DNA of 64,000 nt from Euglena gracilis (taxonomy: Eukaryota > Euglenida > Euglenophyceae > Euglenales), in contig CP154956.1 in assembly GCA_039621445.1 (NCBI GenBank), positions 74,624,192 through 74,688,191 of the forward strand, read 5' to 3'. Below are positions 10,701 through 22,262 of the stretch, piece by piece. Both the position numbers and the translations under genes were made by a program. The notes below the pieces were generated by a model. It saw only the letters and a list, made by a program, of their open reading frames with translations, was not told the origin of the DNA and searched no databases. Every line of letters begins with the position of its first letter. The first letter of the stretch is position 1.

Positions 10701-13700
10701 CTGCGGCTCGGCTGTGGATTGGTCGGGGCTCGCTGGCGTTGTTGAGCTGCTCCAGCGTGTCCTGACAAGACAGATGTGCGAGAAACCCACAAGAGTGTTG
10801 ACATGGGAACACATCTATTTTGAGGCGCAAGGACATATGCAAGCACAGATGTGCACAGGGGATGCATGCTGTCTGATGGGGTAGAAACGACCCGTTTCGT
10901 TGTGCTTTCCAATTTTTGATACCGCCGGAACTGGTGTGCAAAGCCCCACATTTGCATGACGATTTCCCAATCTGTTTATCGTTGTTGGTTTGGGTGCGCA
11001 CCGGCCCAAACGCGATGCGGCAGCCGCCGGGCTCCTCCTGCAGCAGGCCCAGCCGGCGCAGCGTGAACACGACGTCGTCCGCCAGCACGCACGTGCGGGC
11101 GACGAGGGCCGGCACGGTGACGGTCCCCGGCCGCGGCCACCGCCGCAGCTCCGCCAGCACCGCGCCCGGCCAGGAGCGGAGGAAGCCGCGCATGCCAAGG
11201 TCGGAGAGCGGACGCGCCGGCGGGGGGGCACGGCAGGCGGCGCCCCGGAGCCGAGAGGGGAGAGCCGATTCCTAATTTGGTGTCCTCCCCCCGGACCCGA
11301 ATCCTAATTTTGTGGGCGCCACGCGGGGGTCACCCCGGACCCCCGGAAATGCTGTGTTTTTGATGCCAAAAAACTTGGTGCGAGGCCACCTGGGCGGGAG
11401 ACGTGCCCTGAAGGTGGGGAAAATGAAAAGCCGGCACGGCTGTTCAGGAGGAGTGTGCCTAGGCAAAGGCAAAGACACTGCAGCAGAGAGCCAAGCGTGC
11501 AATTGAATGAAAGTGGGGGGGACGCCATGCAGCAGAAGGGTGGGGGTGAATTGCAGCCATTTGTCCGAAAAACTACGCATGCACTGGACAAGCATGGCTG
11601 GGGACAGGCCAGGTCTGGCAAGGAAATTTGTTGTGTGTGGGCTGGGGTGGCTGCCAATGATGCCAGTGCGACGGGAGAGCTCGATGCCGGACAGCCATCA
11701 AAAGATGATCCCGATCTGGACAAATAATGCATGACATAATGAATAAAAGAATAACAACAACAATAATAATAATAATATCTATTGTCAGTGTAATGACTGT
11801 TAGATGTTTCTCCTGAGCGTCAGCTACATACCCAAAACGTGTCCCCTCAGATGAAATCCTGAAGAATGAACCTCATGGTTATCCTGAGCACTTTGCAACT
11901 TTCAACCCATCCTGAGTGCCTCGTTCGAAACGAGGAGGGCAGGACAGTGGCTGGGGGTCGGGGGGGGGGACTTCCAAAGGATGGGCTGCCCATTCATATG
12001 CCAGCTGAATGAGGCTGCGGCCATAGCCGACCTTCTGGTACGGCGGCAGCACCAGGATGCAGGCCAGGTTGTACCCCATCGGGCACACCTGAACAGGAGG
12101 GGGCTCTTGGCTTACGGAGCACCTTCATATTTATGGTATCGCAGAATGGGTCTGTTTTAGGACCCAGCGGAGGTCAGTTCCAGGCATCATTTTTTAAAAT
12201 GCCTTTTGGAAAAATAAAAAATACAGAAAAAAACAAAAAAGGATAACAATAATTCTGGCAATTTTTCTCTGACCGATTAAAAATGAAATCGAAAAATCTA
12301 GGCAAAAACAAGCCAACTCCAGGGGGGGAAATAGTTGGCATTGCTGAAACATTGTCTATCCCCCCCCCTGGGAAACTGCCACCATGACAGGTTGGCCGGT
12401 AACGGGGACCCTGACAGTTTCCCGGGGCGACTCTGACAGGTTCTCAGGCATGGCAGTTTCCCGGGGGGAGTGGTTCGGTATTCACCCAAACTCGAAAAAA
12501 AAAATGGGGTTTCGGCTTTTTTTATTATTTCTGGACCCGGTTCAATCTGACAGCCCTTGCACCCTAAAAATACAACCTTTGAAACTCTCTAAAACATACC
12601 TGAAAACTGTTGAAAGTTTTCACCATAAAAAAAAAGCCTGGCCAGTTCCCCTGAGAGGTGGGGCTGGGATTCAATGAAATTGAGGGGTGGGGAATTTTAG
12701 GGTACCATTGGCAGGGAGACACAGCCGGGGTTAGGCGAGGCCCCTCCCCCCATTCGCCAACCTAACCTGAAAGAAGAACTTCTGAATGGGTCATATACTC
12801 TCTCGCACACCAGAACCTGGAACTCAAAACCAGATGAGGAAGCTATTTGTTGTCCACACACATTTTCTGGCATCACATGCATTTTCTGATTTTCACAATC
12901 TATTCACACGGATGGCGGCCCACCTTCTCCTTGGAGAAGTAGCCCACGAGGTGGCGGTCCCCCTCCTCCTCGTCCACCAGCATGAGGTAGAACATGAAGC
13001 TCTCCACGTCGAAGCACAGCGTCTTGTGCTCTAGGAACAGGCGAGCCAGCAGGCACAGGCACTGGCAGTACACCTTGTGGACCCCTGGCGGGGGCGGGAC
13101 CCCGGAGACCCCGCGTGGCTCAGTGAGTGGAAGAAATTCAAAAGCAGACTCAAATGAGTAAAATCAACAATTATACAACATCATATATAGATATATATTG
13201 TATGTATAGTTATAAATATAATATAATATATTATATAATATATTATGTATAGTATGTAATATGTTATATTTAATATTTATAATGTATAATATATCATATG
13301 TATAATATATATAATATATATAATATATATATTATACATAATGTATGTAGTATATCTGTATATAATACATATGTATATATTATATATTACATATTATGAT
13401 TATTGCTATACACATAATATATAATGCATGTATACATGTATGAATGGGGCTAAACTGGGCCTGACAAACCAGCCCTTGACAAAAAAATATACATAATACA
13501 CATGCATGAATGAATGAGCCTGATGGCAGGGTTTGAGATGGGTTTGAGATGGGTTTGAGATGAGCAGGTGGGGGGGGTCAGACCCCCGCAGTCCAGGGGG
13601 AGGGGGGGTGGGAGGAACACCCTCCACCTAAAACCGCAGTCCAGGGGGAGGGGGGGTGGGAGGAACACCCTCCACCTACCCCCCCCCCCTAGTCGTATGA

Positions 13701-16700
13701 CCGGGTTCCTGCAACCTGTGACCGGGGGGGGGGGGGGTGGTCATAACACCCCCATAACCTGCAACCTGTGACCGGGGGGTGGTCATAGATGAGGGGGCGG
13801 TCGTAGAAGTGTGTGAAAACTGTCCCAAAATGGCAGATTTACCCCCCCAAAATGTCCCATTTTTCAAAAATCCGGCGCTTCGCGCCGGCAGGGAGGACCT
13901 TATTTTGGGGGGGTCCATTTCATGGATTTTTGCTCGGACCGGCCAGGGGGGGGACTTATTTTGGGGGGTAAAATTTTTCGCAACCTGCAACCTGTGACCG
14001 GGGGGGGTCATAACACCCCCATGACCTGCAACCTGTGACCGGGGGGTGGTCATAAATGAGGGGTGGTCGTACGACTAGGGGGGGGGGGGGGTAAAAAGTG
14101 GCACGGTCTGGGTGGGGTGGTCGTTCACGGGGGTTGGGCGGCCGTTGGTTGGGTCGCGGCCGGCCGTGGCCTAACCACTTCGGATTTGGAAACCCAAAAA
14201 TGGGGACTTGGGCTGCCGCAGGCCGAGGCCGACCGCGGCCACCCTGCCACAGCAGATCCAGCGACCGAAGCAGAACTGCATCGCACAATAGCCAAATAAA
14301 TTGGCCCCTACCTGCCTACAGGGCAGCAGCTACCCCAAAGAGCCGCCCAAATAGGGTTAATACACATGGGGGGACCCTGCACCTTCGGCGCCTCGCTCGG
14401 GTCCTCCCATGTGTATTAACCCTAGTTGGGCGGCTCTTTGGGTTCGCTGAGTACCCTGTAGAGGCCAATCTAACAACGTTGAGCGGGAAGGGTTCAACTG
14501 TTTCTGTTGTTTGCATGAGAATCTTAACCCTAACCCTACTCCTTCAAATAACGTCATAAAATCTTTTTGTGATCACCTTTTGCAGTTTGGTTGGAGCCGC
14601 GGCCGGCCGCAGCAGGCCGTGGCCCCAACCAACCATTTCGACAGCTAAATTTGGCCGTGGCTGGGTTGCGGTCCGCCACGGCACAGCCAAAAAAAAATCC
14701 TGTTTAGCATCCACCTCCCACGGACCAACCTCCTGTGACATCCCACCTGGCTGGGTGACCGATCTTTGGCCTGGTGCGGACCGCCAGACCGAAAATTGTC
14801 CCCCGCCAAAAAGGGAAAAATTCGTCAAAGCGCCAGAAGGAAAATATTGACCTTTTTGGGGGGACTCAGGCACCCCCTCGGGGTCGGTCTGGAAAGTGGC
14901 AAGTGGGGGGGGGGTATGGACCCCCTGTTTTCCGGGGCACCTACTCTCCATACACCCTTTTTATCGAACCCTGGTACAGGGGGGTACTGGTGGAGCAAGC
15001 CCCAGACTGGAAAGCCACTTGGTTGGAAAAAGAAAACAGCATGTTGACTTCTACTTTTTGTGAACCACAGCCTTCCAGAGGCCAATAAACTTGTGGGCAT
15101 TTTCACATTATTGGGAGGATAGCGGACCTGAGAGCCCGAGAAAACCTCACACTAAACAAACGGCATTTTTGCTGATGCAGGACTTTTCCCTCGCAACTGT
15201 GTGGATGTCTGGGGGAGGGGGGAGGTGAGGAATTGAGAGTTGTGGGGGTGTTTGGCTTGTTTAGGACTGGGGTTTTTTTTTTTTTTTTTTTAATTTTTTC
15301 TTATTTTTTTATTTCTGTGTGATCCTAATTTAAGTAACCCCGTGGCGTGCCAGGCGGAACCCAAATTCAACAAAAGTCAGCAGGGTCCAAACAGCACCAC
15401 TCACGCGTCCCGGGTCCCAACCCCGGACGCCCCGTCCACCTCATAGACGGAGATGCCCCGGTGGCGGTACACCTCGTACCCCGGCGGGGTGGCGTCGCCA
15501 GCAGCCGGCTGGTGCTGTGCGAAGTACTCCTGGGGGGGGGGGGCGGCAGCCTGCGCATCACCCCGGAGTAAACAGGCACATAGAACTTGCAAAAAAATAC
15601 ATGCATATGAACATCGAACGGGCGCCGCCTTAGCGACCCGGGGGTTCCAGTTCTCAGGCTCGAACATATCTCGGGGGGGGGGGGTCGAGCCAGTTGGCTG
15701 GAAAGGTGCTGGGGAGGAAAAAGATGCTGGCTGCCCCCAAGGTCCAGACCCAACTGTTTCCCGAAACTTGGCAGTTGGATAACAAATACTAAGATTAAGC
15801 CAAAATTTCGAAGTGCAATCCCCATACCATTTTTCCGACCATTTTTTTGACATTCCCCCCTTTTTTCATCCCCCTTGGACTGTTAAAAGTGCCCAAGATA
15901 ATGAGGATTAATTGCATTCACCATAAAAGAGCATGCCTCCCTTCAATTCAAAAGAGCCTCCCAGAGGCAAAGTGGGATCTTTCCACGTTAGTCGGTCTAC
16001 TTCGCACTTAGCTCATAAAAGTAGACCTGCAGGATCGCGCAATCTAGAACATTTCAAAATTATTACCTTTTTGGGGGCAATTTTGGGCCACGTTTTCAAA
16101 TAAAAAAAAACATGTTTTACAACTTGTGAGAAAAACAGCCCTCGTGAATGGAATTGGAAGGCTCCAATTCAAATCGCGAGAACAATAATACAATTCCGGA
16201 AATGCAATCTGTGAATCCACGGACTTTGCGGTCTCATACTGTTTCCCACTTGGGAGCTGATCGACAAGTTCACAGCTCAAAGAGTCTCCAACCTTCAAGA
16301 GAATCCACTTAGTGAGCACTGCTGCCAGTTTGGCCGCATTTTGAGACCTAAATGGGTTTTGTTGCCAGCTGGAATCTTCTAATTTTTGGTGCAAATCAAG
16401 AGCATGCGACCAAAATTTTTTTTGGTGTCCACAGGTGAACCACAAAAAATTTTCTGGTGTCCACAAAAATTTTGTAGTCCACAAAACTCGATTGAGGATC
16501 AAAAAAATCAAAGTTGTGGACCTTGGCTCCGGCTCAATTAATTGACAGCGAATCACACCCCAGGCTTGTATAGGAATCTCGGAGGAGGGGGGGGTGGGGG
16601 ACCCCCCCTCCAACCTCCAATTTTCGATCGCCGAAACTTCTCAATTTCCGGGTCAAAAAAAAGTCGAAAAAATCGAAGCAAAGGGGTGTGGAGGGTATGG

Positions 16701-19700
16701 GAGGGGGTCGGTGACCTCTTAACCTTTCAAAAATTACTGTTGCAGGTGTGTAATTTCTAATCATAATTTGCAATGCTGGTCTTTTCGGCCGTCCATTATG
16801 TGCAAGTCCCATTAACAGTTCAACCCCTTTCAAACCTGGTCTCCCAGGAGGAGGGGGGTCCCCCTCCTCTGCGGGGAGCAAAAAAAATTCGCGTGGGGTG
16901 TGTATTTTAGGACCCTCTTGAGGCTCAGTATAAAAATTTGCACCCAAATGCATGGGTTCCGGGGGGGGGGGTCGAAAACGCTCATTTTTTGGCTCAAAAA
17001 CAGTTCTTTCGGGTCCGGGAAACATCATGTTTCGGGCTAAAATTTTTTTTCGATTTTTTTTCGAATTTTTTGGACCTTTTTAACTAAAAAATAGCCTGAA
17101 ACAGCGAAATCAAAACAGGGCCAAAACTGTACAAAATAGCCCAAATTGGCCGAAAAATGGTTGTAACTCGGGCTGGGCGGGGAGTTGCAGGGAAATCAAA
17201 ATATCCTTAGACAGGGCTTCAAAAGGGCTTCAATTCCGGTCGCCGGACATTTGCTTTGACTCCCTAACGTTTTCGAGAAATTTTAGAAAAATCGATTTTT
17301 TTGACCCAAATGTTTGGTGTCCACATGTGAACCAAAAATATTTTTTTGGTGTCCACAGGTGAACCACAAAAAATTTTCTGGTGTCCACAGTGAACCACAA
17401 AATGACAACGTTGGTGTACCACACTAAATGAATGTCCGCTGGGGGCCCTGAAACAGATCCTTCTGCACGTCTTCCACCGCCGTCTGCCACAGCCCTTCCC
17501 CGTTGGCCGATCGTGAGTACTGAAACTGGTGCCGTAACTCTGTGGAACCTCTCAAACCCCCGAAGCCGGTGCACCAGCAGCACCAGCAGTGGATTTTCTT
17601 CACTGGTCCACATCTCCTGGTCCGAGAGTCTGTGCAGGGGAAGGCAAAGAGAGACTGTTTCAGAAATTCCTTCACTGGTTTTTGCCAGTTTGAAAAACTG
17701 AAATGGGAGGACTATTTTTCACGAGGTTTTGTGCACACTCCCAGGCTTCCAGCATCAAGAACAAAAAATGGTCGCAGGAACTGCCAATCAGCCCCCTTTT
17801 CGTGGTTTTCGCGTGTTCTTCATGACACTCGGGCTGCAAAACATCGTCTCTGTCGAACGCCAAAAGCGTGCCAATGGCTGATAAATCTCCTGGGGCACTG
17901 AAAAATTAGTCGGCAGCGCCGCAGCCGAACACACATTTTGCAGCAAGAAGTGAAGCAGAAAAAAATCAGCCTGAGAGACTTGTGCGACTGCGCGATTGCG
18001 CAAATAACTTTTCAGATTTTAGGGTCTGGGTCCAATCGAACATCTTCTGGAGCTGGGGAAAAATGGCCTTGTTTTCAGAGGGAACCCTGCCTCCACCAGA
18101 AGTGTCCCGTGGCCCAGCCACAGGCAAGGGATTAAATAAGAGGGAGATGACACTCTCAAAACGAGACATTGTGCAAATTGAGCAACTTTTAGACTTCACT
18201 TTTAAAAATGGAATCTCTTTCATTGTGAGTGTCCCCTGTGGAGGGAATGGGCTCCAGCACACTGCCCTCACAGATGAAAATCGAACAGGGGCGGCACTGG
18301 GTCAGCCGGGGCGGACCTTCCGGGGGAAGTACTTCAGGCAGAACTCACAGATGAAGAGCTGCTTGGCGTCCCCGATGTACGCCTCCGGGTAGGGTGAGTA
18401 GTACCGCCGCCTGGCCCTCCCTCCACTGCCATGTGTGCCGTGCAGCGTGCATATGTGCATATGTGCATCCATCCGTATGCCATCTGCAATCTCATTGGCC
18501 CATTCCATCCCACCCATCCAGAGGTTTCATTCAGGACCCAGGAGGCACACGAGGGCCCACACCACCCACCCACCCACCCCCTTGGGTCGGGGGGGGGGGA
18601 CCAACTGAGCCAAGTGGGGAATCGCCTCGCGCCAAAGATGGAGGAAAAATCCCTCCTCCAGGCAGCACGCACGGCCCAACACCCCCTGGGGATCCAAGAC
18701 CAGGGATGCATTGGTCCTCAGGTCACCAATCTCAAAGGGTCCCGTCAGGCTTCTGTCACAACCCCAGGGAACCTTCAACCTGGTGGTGCAGGGTTCTTTT
18801 CAGGAACAACCTGGGGAGGGATGCTGTGACCCTTGAGGAATGTTGCTTGTAGACCTCTTTTTTATGTGCACGACACCGAACCCAATATCTTTGGGGATTG
18901 CGCCTGCAGGGACATATCCTGGTGGCTTTCTGACAGAAATGAGGTCCACACCCCACACGTTGTGAGGCCCAACATACCCAACAGAATATCATCTTATGGG
19001 ACAGCCAGACAAAGTGGCCACCTGGTAAAAGGTGTGGAAGCCGAACACGATGGACTCGATGTTCTTCACGTGCTGTATTGGAGGAATGCACACGGGAAGG
19101 GCAAGCACCAGCCAAACCCCACACCTCAGCAATGAGAAGGTCGTTGGGTTCTTAACCAGAATGCACAAACAATGAGGGGATGCTTAAACACACCTCTGAG
19201 GCGCCCTGCTGATTGAGACCTACCTAAACAAGGCTTTCGATAACTGCTTGCCAATGGAGCCAACGCACCGCCTCGCTGCCATATCTTGCACTCCAGAACT
19301 GTCTTTGTACTTTGAACTTTGGAATTTGGATGTGCTTTCCCAACCCGCCTCCACCGTTTGCACAGCGTGATGGGGAACCCACCCGCCCACACGCGCGCAC
19401 ACACACGCACAAACACATGCACAGGCGCGCGCGCACACACACACACGCACGCACACGCACACGCACACACACGCACGCACGCACGCACGCACGCACGCAC
19501 ACAAACACGCACGCACGCACACACAACACACACACACGCACGCACGCACGCACACACGCACACACGCACGCACACACACACACACATACATCACTGGCAT
19601 GAACACCTGCGCACACCCACGCACATACTTGCACGCACACATGGCACACACCTCCTCCGTCCGTCCATGACTTACCCCTTGCTCTGGGCTCATTGGCCCC

Positions 19701-20672
19701 TCAGCGCGGTCGTCCATCCGGCGGCGCTGCGACCGCGTCTTCCGCTCTGCAGAGTCCTCAAACAGCTCAGGCTCGCACTCGAAGTCGATGCGGTCCGCCG
19801 CCCGGGGGGCGCCAGGTTGACATCAGGGGAGGCAACGCCCACCGACTTAAGAAATAGTGACCTATCACAACCTTCCAACCAACCAAAATTTTAAGCGACT
19901 GGAAAAAGGCTCTGGCTGCCCCCCCCCCCCCATGGGGTGCCCGGCTGGAACTGGGCCCGACCCCAGGTCGAACTGGGAATTATGCAAAAAAATCGATTTT
20001 TTTTGATCCAGAATTCGCCATGGCCAGTCCAAATCTGACCCATTTTTTTGCCCAAAAGGCCAAAAATCTGTTGTGTCGCCCTTTGGGGGGCTGGAAAACA
20101 ATTAAAAACTCGTAGATGGGGGGTCCGGGGCTGAGAAAAGGCTGCTCGCTGGCTGGACCCCCCCGGGGGTGATGGGATCCACTTCGACTTGAGCGACCCC
20201 CTGATCTGGGATGCAGAACTGACAGCAGGCTCCACAACACATCATAGTGCACAGGGATAGGTCCAAAAGAGTGGCCGTGGCCAGCTTTGGCGTTGAGGAT
20301 GAAAAGGCAAGCAGGGAGAGTTGGTTCTTCCGTTGTTCCGCGGGGCAATTGTGCCACAGGGACAGACACGGTGGGAGACGTTGCTTTGGCCCCTGAACAT
20401 GGATGGTCCCCAGGGAAGAGGTTCCCGTTGGACACACGCCCCCCAGGGGAGCCCTGCAGTGGCGCCCCCGCCGTGATCCACTCGTCCAGGCGGGTGGGCT
20501 GGTTCAGGTAGTGCACGTAGTAGCGCTCCTCCTCCGCCGTCTCCGCCGTGCGCAGCACGCGGGCCACGTGGTAGCAATCGTCCGCGGAGCACAGGCAGAC
20601 GACGCTCTGGCCGACGTCCAGGTGGGGGTGGCCGCCGCGCCGCGGCCGGGGCAGCGCGTGCCGCTCCGCCAT
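10213..20672 (-). CDS. MYST-family histone acetyltransferase (Esa1/Tip60/MOF type), about 10 exons over 10 kb
   Basis: Exons: 20672-20436 (Met start, Tudor-knot), about 19814-19676, 19072-19022, 18410-18317, 15529-15422, 13073-12924, 12088-11972, 11214 or 11271-11002, 10700-about 10401, and perhaps one more to 10213. The encoded order is Tudor-knot chromo-barrel, linker [60 protein letters not shown], the acetyltransferase core and RPLSDLG. This is the full MYST order; the family acetylates nucleosomal histones (H4 and others) inside NuA4-like complexes. Most internal junctions are phase 0. Two canonical residues are affected: the last zinc-ligand Cys reads Ala, and the catalytic Glu depends on how the 11.2 kb exon is spliced. 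Confidence 0.9.
11002..11271 (-). CDS. MYST gene exon: RPLSDLG block and winged-helix end
   Basis: Encodes [20 protein letters not shown], then [19 protein letters not shown] and CRIAFGP before a CCG/GTGCGC donor. In MYST enzymes the catalytic Glu sits in SPE(K/R)PLSDLG. Using the only nearby AG acceptor (TTAG/GAATCG, start 11271) the codons before RPLSDLG read PPPA, so the Glu is replaced. Joining the previous exon (ending HPLE) directly at 11214 would restore PLE-RPLSDLG but needs a CG acceptor. Both alternatives are phase 0. Confidence 0.8.
11972..13073 (-). CDS. MYST gene exons: acetyl-CoA-binding core
   Basis: Exon 13073-12924 is exactly 50 codons: [37 protein letters not shown] and [10 protein letters not shown]. 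Exon 12088-11972 is exactly 39 codons: [20 protein letters not shown] and [14 protein letters not shown]. The acetyl-CoA pyrophosphate loop Q-x-x-G-x-G (QKVGYG) and the conserved autoacylated/catalytic Cys in ACILVLP are present. Both exons are phase 0 with clean GT donors. This is the best-conserved part of the gene and fixes its identity. Confidence 0.93.
12365..12480. repeat. CAGTTTCCCGGG / GACAGGTT word family
   Basis: CCCTGACAGTTTCCCGGGG, GACAGGTTGGCCGGTA and CTGACAGGTTCTCAGG occur here. Further blocks with the same words are at 24630-24700, 25035-25110, 40355-40475, 47718-47805 and 48815-49170. Some blocks are inverted. A dispersed low-copy family in introns and spacers. Confidence 0.6.
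13150..13440. repeat. AT-rich degenerate TATA tract
   Basis: About 290 bp of TATATA, TAATAT and TATGTA with almost no G or C. It begins about 75 bp upstream (gene sense) of MYST exon 13073 and is the most AT-rich stretch of the window. Confidence 0.85.
13561..14092. repeat. Foldback cassette with words CTGCAACCTGTGACCGGGG and GGTCATA, plus a flanking tandem pair
   Basis: The arms 13679-13702 and 14064-14091 are inverted (C-run, CTAGTCGTA). Inside, CCTGCAACCTGTGACCGGGG followed by GGTCATA occurs four times, two at each end. The centre (about 13810-13975) holds a segment also found inverted at 51015-51180. Immediately left, 13570-13680 is two tandem copies of a 51-bp G-rich unit. It lies in a MYST intron. 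Confidence 0.7.
14150..14745. mobile_element. Dispersed hairpin element, copy 1
   Basis: Long inverted arms at about 14316-14372 and 14402-14463, sharing CCCAAAGAGCCGCCCAA and GGGTTAATACACATGGG, enclose a 30-bp loop with GCGCCTCGCTCGGGTCC. The flanks contain CTAACCCTACTCCTTCAAA and rows of GGCCGCGGCC-type words. Copies are at 26150-26620 and 30566-30890. No open frame explains it. It is inside a MYST intron. Confidence 0.7.
15405..15529 (-). CDS. MYST gene exon: second half of the zinc finger and start of the HAT fold
   Basis: CAG acceptor at 15532-15530, then [20 protein letters not shown] and [13 protein letters not shown]. Spliced in phase 0 to the previous exon it gives CEFC-x12-H-QPA-A. 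Typical MYST enzymes have Cys exactly four residues after the His; here that residue is Ala, while 'PPGyEvYR..gisvyEVDG' is conserved with unchanged spacing. The donor is either GGG/GTTGGG (15422) or GC/GTGAGT (15405). Only the first keeps phase with the next exon. Confidence 0.85.
16415..17405. repeat. Iterated word TGGTGTCCACAGGTGAACCA
   Basis: Direct copies of TTTGGTGTCCACAGGTGAACC and AAAAATTTTCTGGTGTCCAC at 16420-16480 and 17310-17400, separated by G-rich sequence (16580-17030). In a MYST intron. The words contain GGTGAACC, an apparent GT motif, but no exon follows. Confidence 0.6.
17405..17560 (-). CDS. Isolated open stretch inside a MYST intron, unidentified
   Basis: Minus frame reads [35 protein letters not shown] and then TAG. 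GC and codon choice look like the real exons, and a TTTCAG precedes YSRSANGE. It lies between the two zinc-finger exons, whose direct join already gives family-like spacing, so it is unlikely to belong to the main transcript. It could be a cryptic exon, a nested gene fragment or a decayed copy. No domain recognised. Confidence 0.25.
18317..19072 (-). CDS. MYST gene exons: linker and C2HC-type zinc finger start
   Basis: Exon 19072-19022 (phase 0 at both ends) encodes [17 protein letters not shown]. Exon 18410-18317 encodes [20 protein letters not shown] and FCLKYFPRK, ending at AAG/GTCCGC. Together they are the 'KNi..I.fG.y....WYfSPYP....l.iCefCLky' block of MYST enzymes with the first two zinc ligands (CEFC). 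The acceptor of the second exon is odd: CCAG/GCGG shifts the frame, while the length expected from homologues puts the border at GG/CGGTAC. Confidence 0.85.
19382..19592. repeat. CA / CGCA microsatellite
   Basis: CACACG, CGCACGCA and CACA blocks over 210 bp in a MYST intron. The 'MCVCVRV' and 'HTHTHAR' frames over it are repeat artefacts. Confidence 0.9.
19893..20172. repeat. GGCTGGAAAAAGGCTGCTGG repeat family, copy 3
   Basis: Begins GACTGGAAAAAGGCTCTGGC and ends GGCTGCTCGCTGGCTGGACC with a C-run; the interior has ATCGATTTTTTTTGATCC and CGCCATGGCCAGTCCAAAT. Lies in the first MYST intron. Confidence 0.65.
20436..20672 (-). CDS. MYST gene exon 1: Tudor-knot (chromo-barrel)
   Basis: Starts at ATG 20672-20670 and encodes [10 protein letters not shown], then [20 protein letters not shown] and [16 protein letters not shown]. 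The 'YyVHYl..ptRLDEWi' block is the hallmark of the Tudor-knot found at the N terminus of Esa1, Tip60 and MOF, where it contacts nucleosomes or nucleic acid. A GT donor follows at 20435. The methionine is the first in frame before the domain and the upstream sequence is proline-rich low complexity, which supports this start. Confidence 0.85.
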
Positions 20673-21139
20673 ACTGGCTGGCCGGGGCCGGCAAAGCTGC
20701 AGGTCTGGGGGGGGGGGACGGGACGCGAGACTGGGGTGACAGAACGGGTGGCGTCGTTGGCCGAGCCATATGGAGGAGAGAGACAGAAGCAGCCGGCATC
20801 CACACCCCAAGGACCCGCCTGATACCAACCATATATATTCACTGGTGAAAATCACTACTCGAACATTTTTTGTGGAGGAGCCCACACCGCAGTCATCACC
20901 GCGATACGTGGGCAAGGTGCCTTGCAGAATCCCAGGGGGGGGGGTCTCATATGGGGGGCATGGTGTTCTGGGGGGGTTACCCCCCCCATCGGCATGCATG
21001 AAGCATTGGACTGATACTGATGCCTTTTTTCTTGTCCTCGCCGCGGTTATCTGGGCTCCTCATTTTGGTTGAAAATGGCCAAAAATGGCATTTGGCAAGT
21101 TTTGCCAATATCGCCCATTGAAATATCACCCCCAACTCT

Positions 21140-21245
21140 CAAAACAATGAAGTTCACTGGTGAAGGTTCACCGGTGAAGTTCACCGGTTGAGGGCACCCC
21201 CTCCCCCCCCGTGAATGTTCACCGGTGAACTTCACCGGGGGCCCA
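21140..21245. repeat. Iterated palindrome GTTCACCGGTGAAC
   Basis: Five or more copies of GTTCACCGGTGAA(C/G)TTCACCGG variants in both orientations over 100 bp, upstream of the MYST start. A shorter relative is at 60488-60545. TTCACCGGTGAA is itself a perfect 12-bp palindrome. Confidence 0.7.
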
Positions 21246-22095
21246 CAGCTCCCCCATGCCTAACCTCCATGGGTCACACCTTAAACAATGTATGTCCCGG
21301 ACCACCCGCCCTGCCCCCTTTGTGCATTCCACCCTGGGGGGGGGGATGGGGGACTTGACCCCAAACATTCTGACTCCCAAAATCGACCCAAAATGCAAGC
21401 CAAAGTTTTTTCAAAAAATAGCCAGAAAAAACAGTTCAACAGCCAGAAATTTTTGGTGCAAAGCACCAAAAACGAATCTGTCTTTTGAAGGTGCCCCCCT
21501 CCCAGTTGGTCCATACCCCCCTTGGTAGGTGGGGGGGGCACCCCGTGGTCGGGGGGGGGGGGGGCACTCCTCTACCAAATCAAATGCATCCTCCTTTTTG
21601 TCTGCTGGGCTGATGCCCGAATTTCAGGTCGGACCTGCATCACAATCCTAAAGACATGTCAGTCACTTTTGGGGGGGACCATCAGTCCCCCCCTGGGGTG
21701 GGGTTCAGGCTTCCCCCCCAAAAAGCCAAATTTGTCGACAAAAATGGTGTGCTCTTTAAAAAATTGCTACCCCTTCCCTGGGTGGGGTTCTGAGAGGTGA
21801 AAGCACACCCACCCTGGTGATGGCCTGCCAACTGACCAGAATTTGCATTCTGTTGACCAGAAACACATGTTCCAGCTCCTGCTGTTTTTTTTTAAAAAAA
21901 ATCACAGGGTGATGAAGCACTGAACAAGAAGAGCTTGGTAGCAGCATGGCCCATTGAAGGCTGCCAAAATTTTTACCGCTATTTCCAAGGTATTCACCAA
22001 TCACCTGTTCACCGTTCGCCCAAAGCCCAAAGGGGGGACCAGAAGCAAATGGCTGCACATACATGTTTACCAATTGAACCAAATAAAAGTGTGGC

Positions 22096-22262
22096 CAGGC
22101 TTCTTTTTAAGTCACCTGACCCCCCCCCCCCCGGGGGGGGGCGGGGGGTAGGGTGGCGCCCCCCCCCCCCCCCGGGGGGGGGGGGTCCCGCACCGGAGGC
22201 ACCGGGTATATCTTTTCGGCGCGAAGCGCCGAAAATTTTTGAAAATTGCCTTTAACGGGAAA
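22096..22262. mobile_element. Truncated copy of the CAGGCTTCTTTT element
   Basis: Begins CAGGCTTCTTTTTAAGTCAC, continues with C/G runs, TCCCGCACCGGAGGCACCGG, the hairpin GGCGCGAAGCGCC and TTGCCTTTAACGGG, matching 42560-42720 in reverse orientation. The second terminal repeat is absent. Intergenic. Confidence 0.7.

Noticed and set aside
14530-14545. CTTAACCCTAACCCTAC, telomere-like
   Set aside because: Only two units, and the related words in the other two hairpin-element copies are CTAACCCTATTCC and GAACCCTATTCC; part of a dispersed element, not a telomere.
22100-22200. Long C/G runs as sequencing artefacts throughout
   Set aside because: They recur at matching places in independent copies of the same elements (22.1 and 42.6 kb), so most are real, though exact lengths are unreliable.
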